Source: Gemmataceae bacterium (lineage in GTDB: Bacteria; Planctomycetota; Planctomycetia; Gemmatales; Gemmataceae). From it: a DNA stretch of 63,040 bases. The stretch is from positions 1-63,040 of the forward strand of contig SIAJ01000022.1 in NCBI GenBank assembly GCA_009691845.1, in the 5' to 3' direction. Below, piece by piece: positions 62,201 through 63,040 of the stretch (position 1 is its first letter; every line of letters starts with the position of its first letter). The notes beneath the pieces were generated by a model. That model saw nothing but the letters and a program-made list of their open reading frames with translations, was not told the origin of the DNA and made no database searches. Made by a program: the position numbers and the translations under genes.

Positions 62201-63040
62201 GAGAATGTAGGTCGTCCCCGTGCCGGTCGAATCCGTGGCCACGTAGTTGGCACGACCGATGCGTCCCACGTCGTCCCACAGGAGGTTGCCAGTATCCAGA
62301 ATGTTCGAGTCGGAGCGTGGCACGTCATTCTGGCGTCGCCCCGCTGCTACCGTGAGGGATTGAGCAATCGTGGCGGCGAGCAAGCTAGGCTGCAGATCGC
62401 CCGAGTAGAGTCGTGCGATCTGCAGGTTGCCGTTGCGAATGCCTTCGACCTGCAAGTCCCGCTCTTCGTCGGACTCGTCGTACGGCGTGTATTCGTAAAG
62501 AGCCATGTCCACGACCGGGTTCGCCGTCGGCTTAGTCAGATTCACGCCACGCTGATCAAAGCCGATTACCTCATCGAGCGAGCCATCCGAATTATTTACG
62601 AATGTGGTGATGCCTTCGTCCGCACCCATCAAAATGCGGGCCTTGCCGGTCAGCGGATCCAGAACAGCGACGAGGGCCGATGCCCAGTTGAACGCAAACG
62701 GATCGTCACTCCTCATGTCCAGTTCATCCGGCGACATGCCCGGCAGATTTCCATCCCGCATGATCATCGGGCTGACAATCACGGTATCCTGGGCGTCGTT
62801 GAAGAACTTCAACACGTTGCTGGTCTGCAGGGACGTGTCCGTAATGAACGGCTGGAACGGATCGCGGAGCAGGTTCAACTGGTTCCAGAGATTGCGTGGG
62901 TCGCGCCGAATCGAGGCATTGAGATCACCGGGGGTCAATGTGCGGATGTAAGGCGCGGGGTCCGGCGAAATCGCAATCAGGCCTCCGCCGACAGCAGCTC
63001 GGTCCGTCACGTCGACGCCACCGCGAGTGAGGTCGCGCGT
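59255..63040 (-). CDS. Very large DUF4214 surface protein (5' end missing)
   Basis: A reading frame of at least 1261 residues that is open to the right edge, so the N-terminus lies outside the window. A GTG at 63010 is not a trusted start. The first part, as read, is a BNR/sortilin-like beta-propeller (DDVGRIGRANYVATDS, NEGRLYRILDATSPGG, YVGTEDGGVFVTTNGGG, YAGGDGGVFRGTW). A short Ig-like segment follows (FIDVEFDTFMSVTSFDVTDV). The C-terminal half, about 61000 down to 59300, contains DUF4214 units such as FVKDVYEKFVGRVPTAAEY and YLLLLNRVPLAAETTAYLD. Such proteins are exported, with adhesion or S-layer roles proposed. There is no C-terminal membrane anchor in view. Confidence 0.8.
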   Translation of the reverse strand, partial: TRDLTRGGVDVTDRAAVGGGLIAISPDPAPYIRTLTPGDLNASIRRDPRNLWNQLNLLRDPFQPFITDTSLQTSNVLKFFNDAQDTVIVSPMIMRDGNLPGMSPDELDMRSDDPFAFNWASALVAVLDPLTGKARILMGADEGITTFVNNSDGSLDEVIGFDQRGVNLTKPTANPVVDMALYEYTPYDESDEERDLQVEGIRNGNLQIARLYSGDLQPSLLAATIAQSLTVAAGRRQNDVPRSDSNILDTGNLLWDDVGRIGRANYVATDSTGTGTTYILRRINDISQANPDPNSPLGITNDLQDFFQVSQLGGRPFSRTVGLFRPGSDDQTGAGQWDNTIRNLAVNPLDPNAVIMGSNEGRLYRILDATSPGGFWDVVAEPAELDGAYTRALAFGAPLDENAAMNDYMYVGTEDGGVFVTTNGGGTAGTWTNISNGLPAGEEVLKIIPNPTRGTVANPAAGAHEAYLVTETGVYYMADWSLFGATWVNVSTNLPTIQHLAFGDPEWSLPVIVNQQDTPELLTIAVDWRPAQANTNPQRPILYAGGDGGVFRGTWVTQPDLTQQVVWRRYPDLAGGSTSPGGGLPVVKVTDLDLAVGNLDPNTGKPASVGSVDILVATTLGRGQWAIAVGQTVGLSGPRIIDASPITPQFTAPTFIDVEFDTFMSVTSFDVTDVVIKSPAGVIIPSTLVEDITYLSLLQGQFNAHNKYRIHFQPLTSDGTYTITIGPDVRAGNGITPMNQDGDAINGELLQDQYKFSLVVGVSDMADFVKDVYEKFVGRVPTAAEYASSRVKSMVTARQTALTVVIKELLISHNANDARKDLIKRLFDNGDAAGEIGHFLPAPFNSVADETAYLAGMNAGTMTPEKVLISIMSKPEYFDAADGTAGAVPATTPLQFLTKVYADLFKGLGITPPMLAVSTMNAQLIQAGTPTGRATLVKNLVNGTTVRYDPTPASPYLTTSFRHHFVNLAYEQYLPNYTPTATELSAARALMAKAPTAVSPAVGNLGGSEWVVWKILSSKVYFETKTQAGGPDAGLRSNRAWVAGVVSDRMYRAALASEQDTFSQKVLDLFNTQRQVFVQSVVYSKVYRTEVVNDYYQLIHGRVPTTSEMTSAINSFVAGVQIPSLMAARFAKPEYYLANGGPTNLVWATSVYTRLGIAATAPEISALAAQGTTETTRKNAVYAILRGTAYRTKLINDTYLLLLNRVPLAAETTAYLDFLSLKRWELMAADMLSFADARKNSTTLAAAATQDNARHFWEVAN

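Overview
The window is a typical stretch of a planctomycete chromosome, most likely from the Gemmata group. The lineage is inferred from gene content: the DUF1549/DUF1553, DUF1501 and WD40 trio, a PVC-type multi-haem cytochrome fused to a propeller, a very large Ser/Thr kinase with a beta-helix ectodomain, many secreted proteins with Tat or Sec signals, and many intergenic palindromes. Genes lie on both strands in short operons. I see no rRNA, CRISPR array, integrase or complete insertion sequence. One tRNA (Leu, anticodon TAG) is present.

Layout. 1-782: non-coding, with a REP-like palindrome. 783-5027: DUF1549/1553, DUF1501 and WD40 proteins. 5041-7694: argG coupled to a small unknown gene, then a membrane protein and a JAMM metalloprotease. 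7695-11776: palindromes, a coding remnant, tpx, a GH3-family protein and rarD. 11960-17138: a CoA-transferase subunit, a TPR protein and a giant kinase. 17708-20148: an SGNH-like protein and an MBOAT acyltransferase, probably an extracellular polymer O-acetylation pair. 20216-25946: a Tat-exported oxidoreductase, two secreted alpha/beta hydrolases, an AI-2E/PerM-family protein and a proline-rich secreted protein. 26025-27365: hslU. 27843-31524: three genes on the minus strand, encoding a MotA/TolQ/ExbB-like channel, a divergent Hsp70/actin-fold protein and an ExbD-like-anchored coiled-coil vWA protein. 31763-35235: FG-GAP, BatA-like vWA and PQQ-propeller proteins. 35438-38799: a class III aminotransferase, a ribbon-helix-helix plus zinc-finger protein and a PLP decarboxylase. 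39050-45007: secreted proteins and a five-haem cytochrome/propeller fusion. 45116-47857: a glycerophosphodiesterase gene broken by an amber codon, and an extended adenylate-kinase-like protein. 47886-52168: an RND efflux pair. 52433-54173: a frameshifted ArnT-like glycosyltransferase. 54265-58981: tRNA-Leu, an acetyltransferase, apt, a membrane protein, hisI, leuC and proB. 59255-63040: a very large DUF4214 surface protein that runs off the right edge.

The best candidate for an undescribed system is the 27.8-31.5 kb operon. It seems to pair an ion-channel subunit with a partner whose transmembrane aspartate resembles ExbD/TolR/MotB, but whose periplasmic part is a long coiled coil ending in a MIDAS-bearing vWA domain. 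A nucleotide-binding-fold protein is encoded between them. The role is unknown. Other items of interest are two disrupted genes (one amber codon, one frameshift), the RHH/zinc protein, and palindromes whose loop sequence is kept while the outer stem differs. Start sites were chosen from ribosome binding sites and signal peptides, so several differ from the longest possible reading frame.
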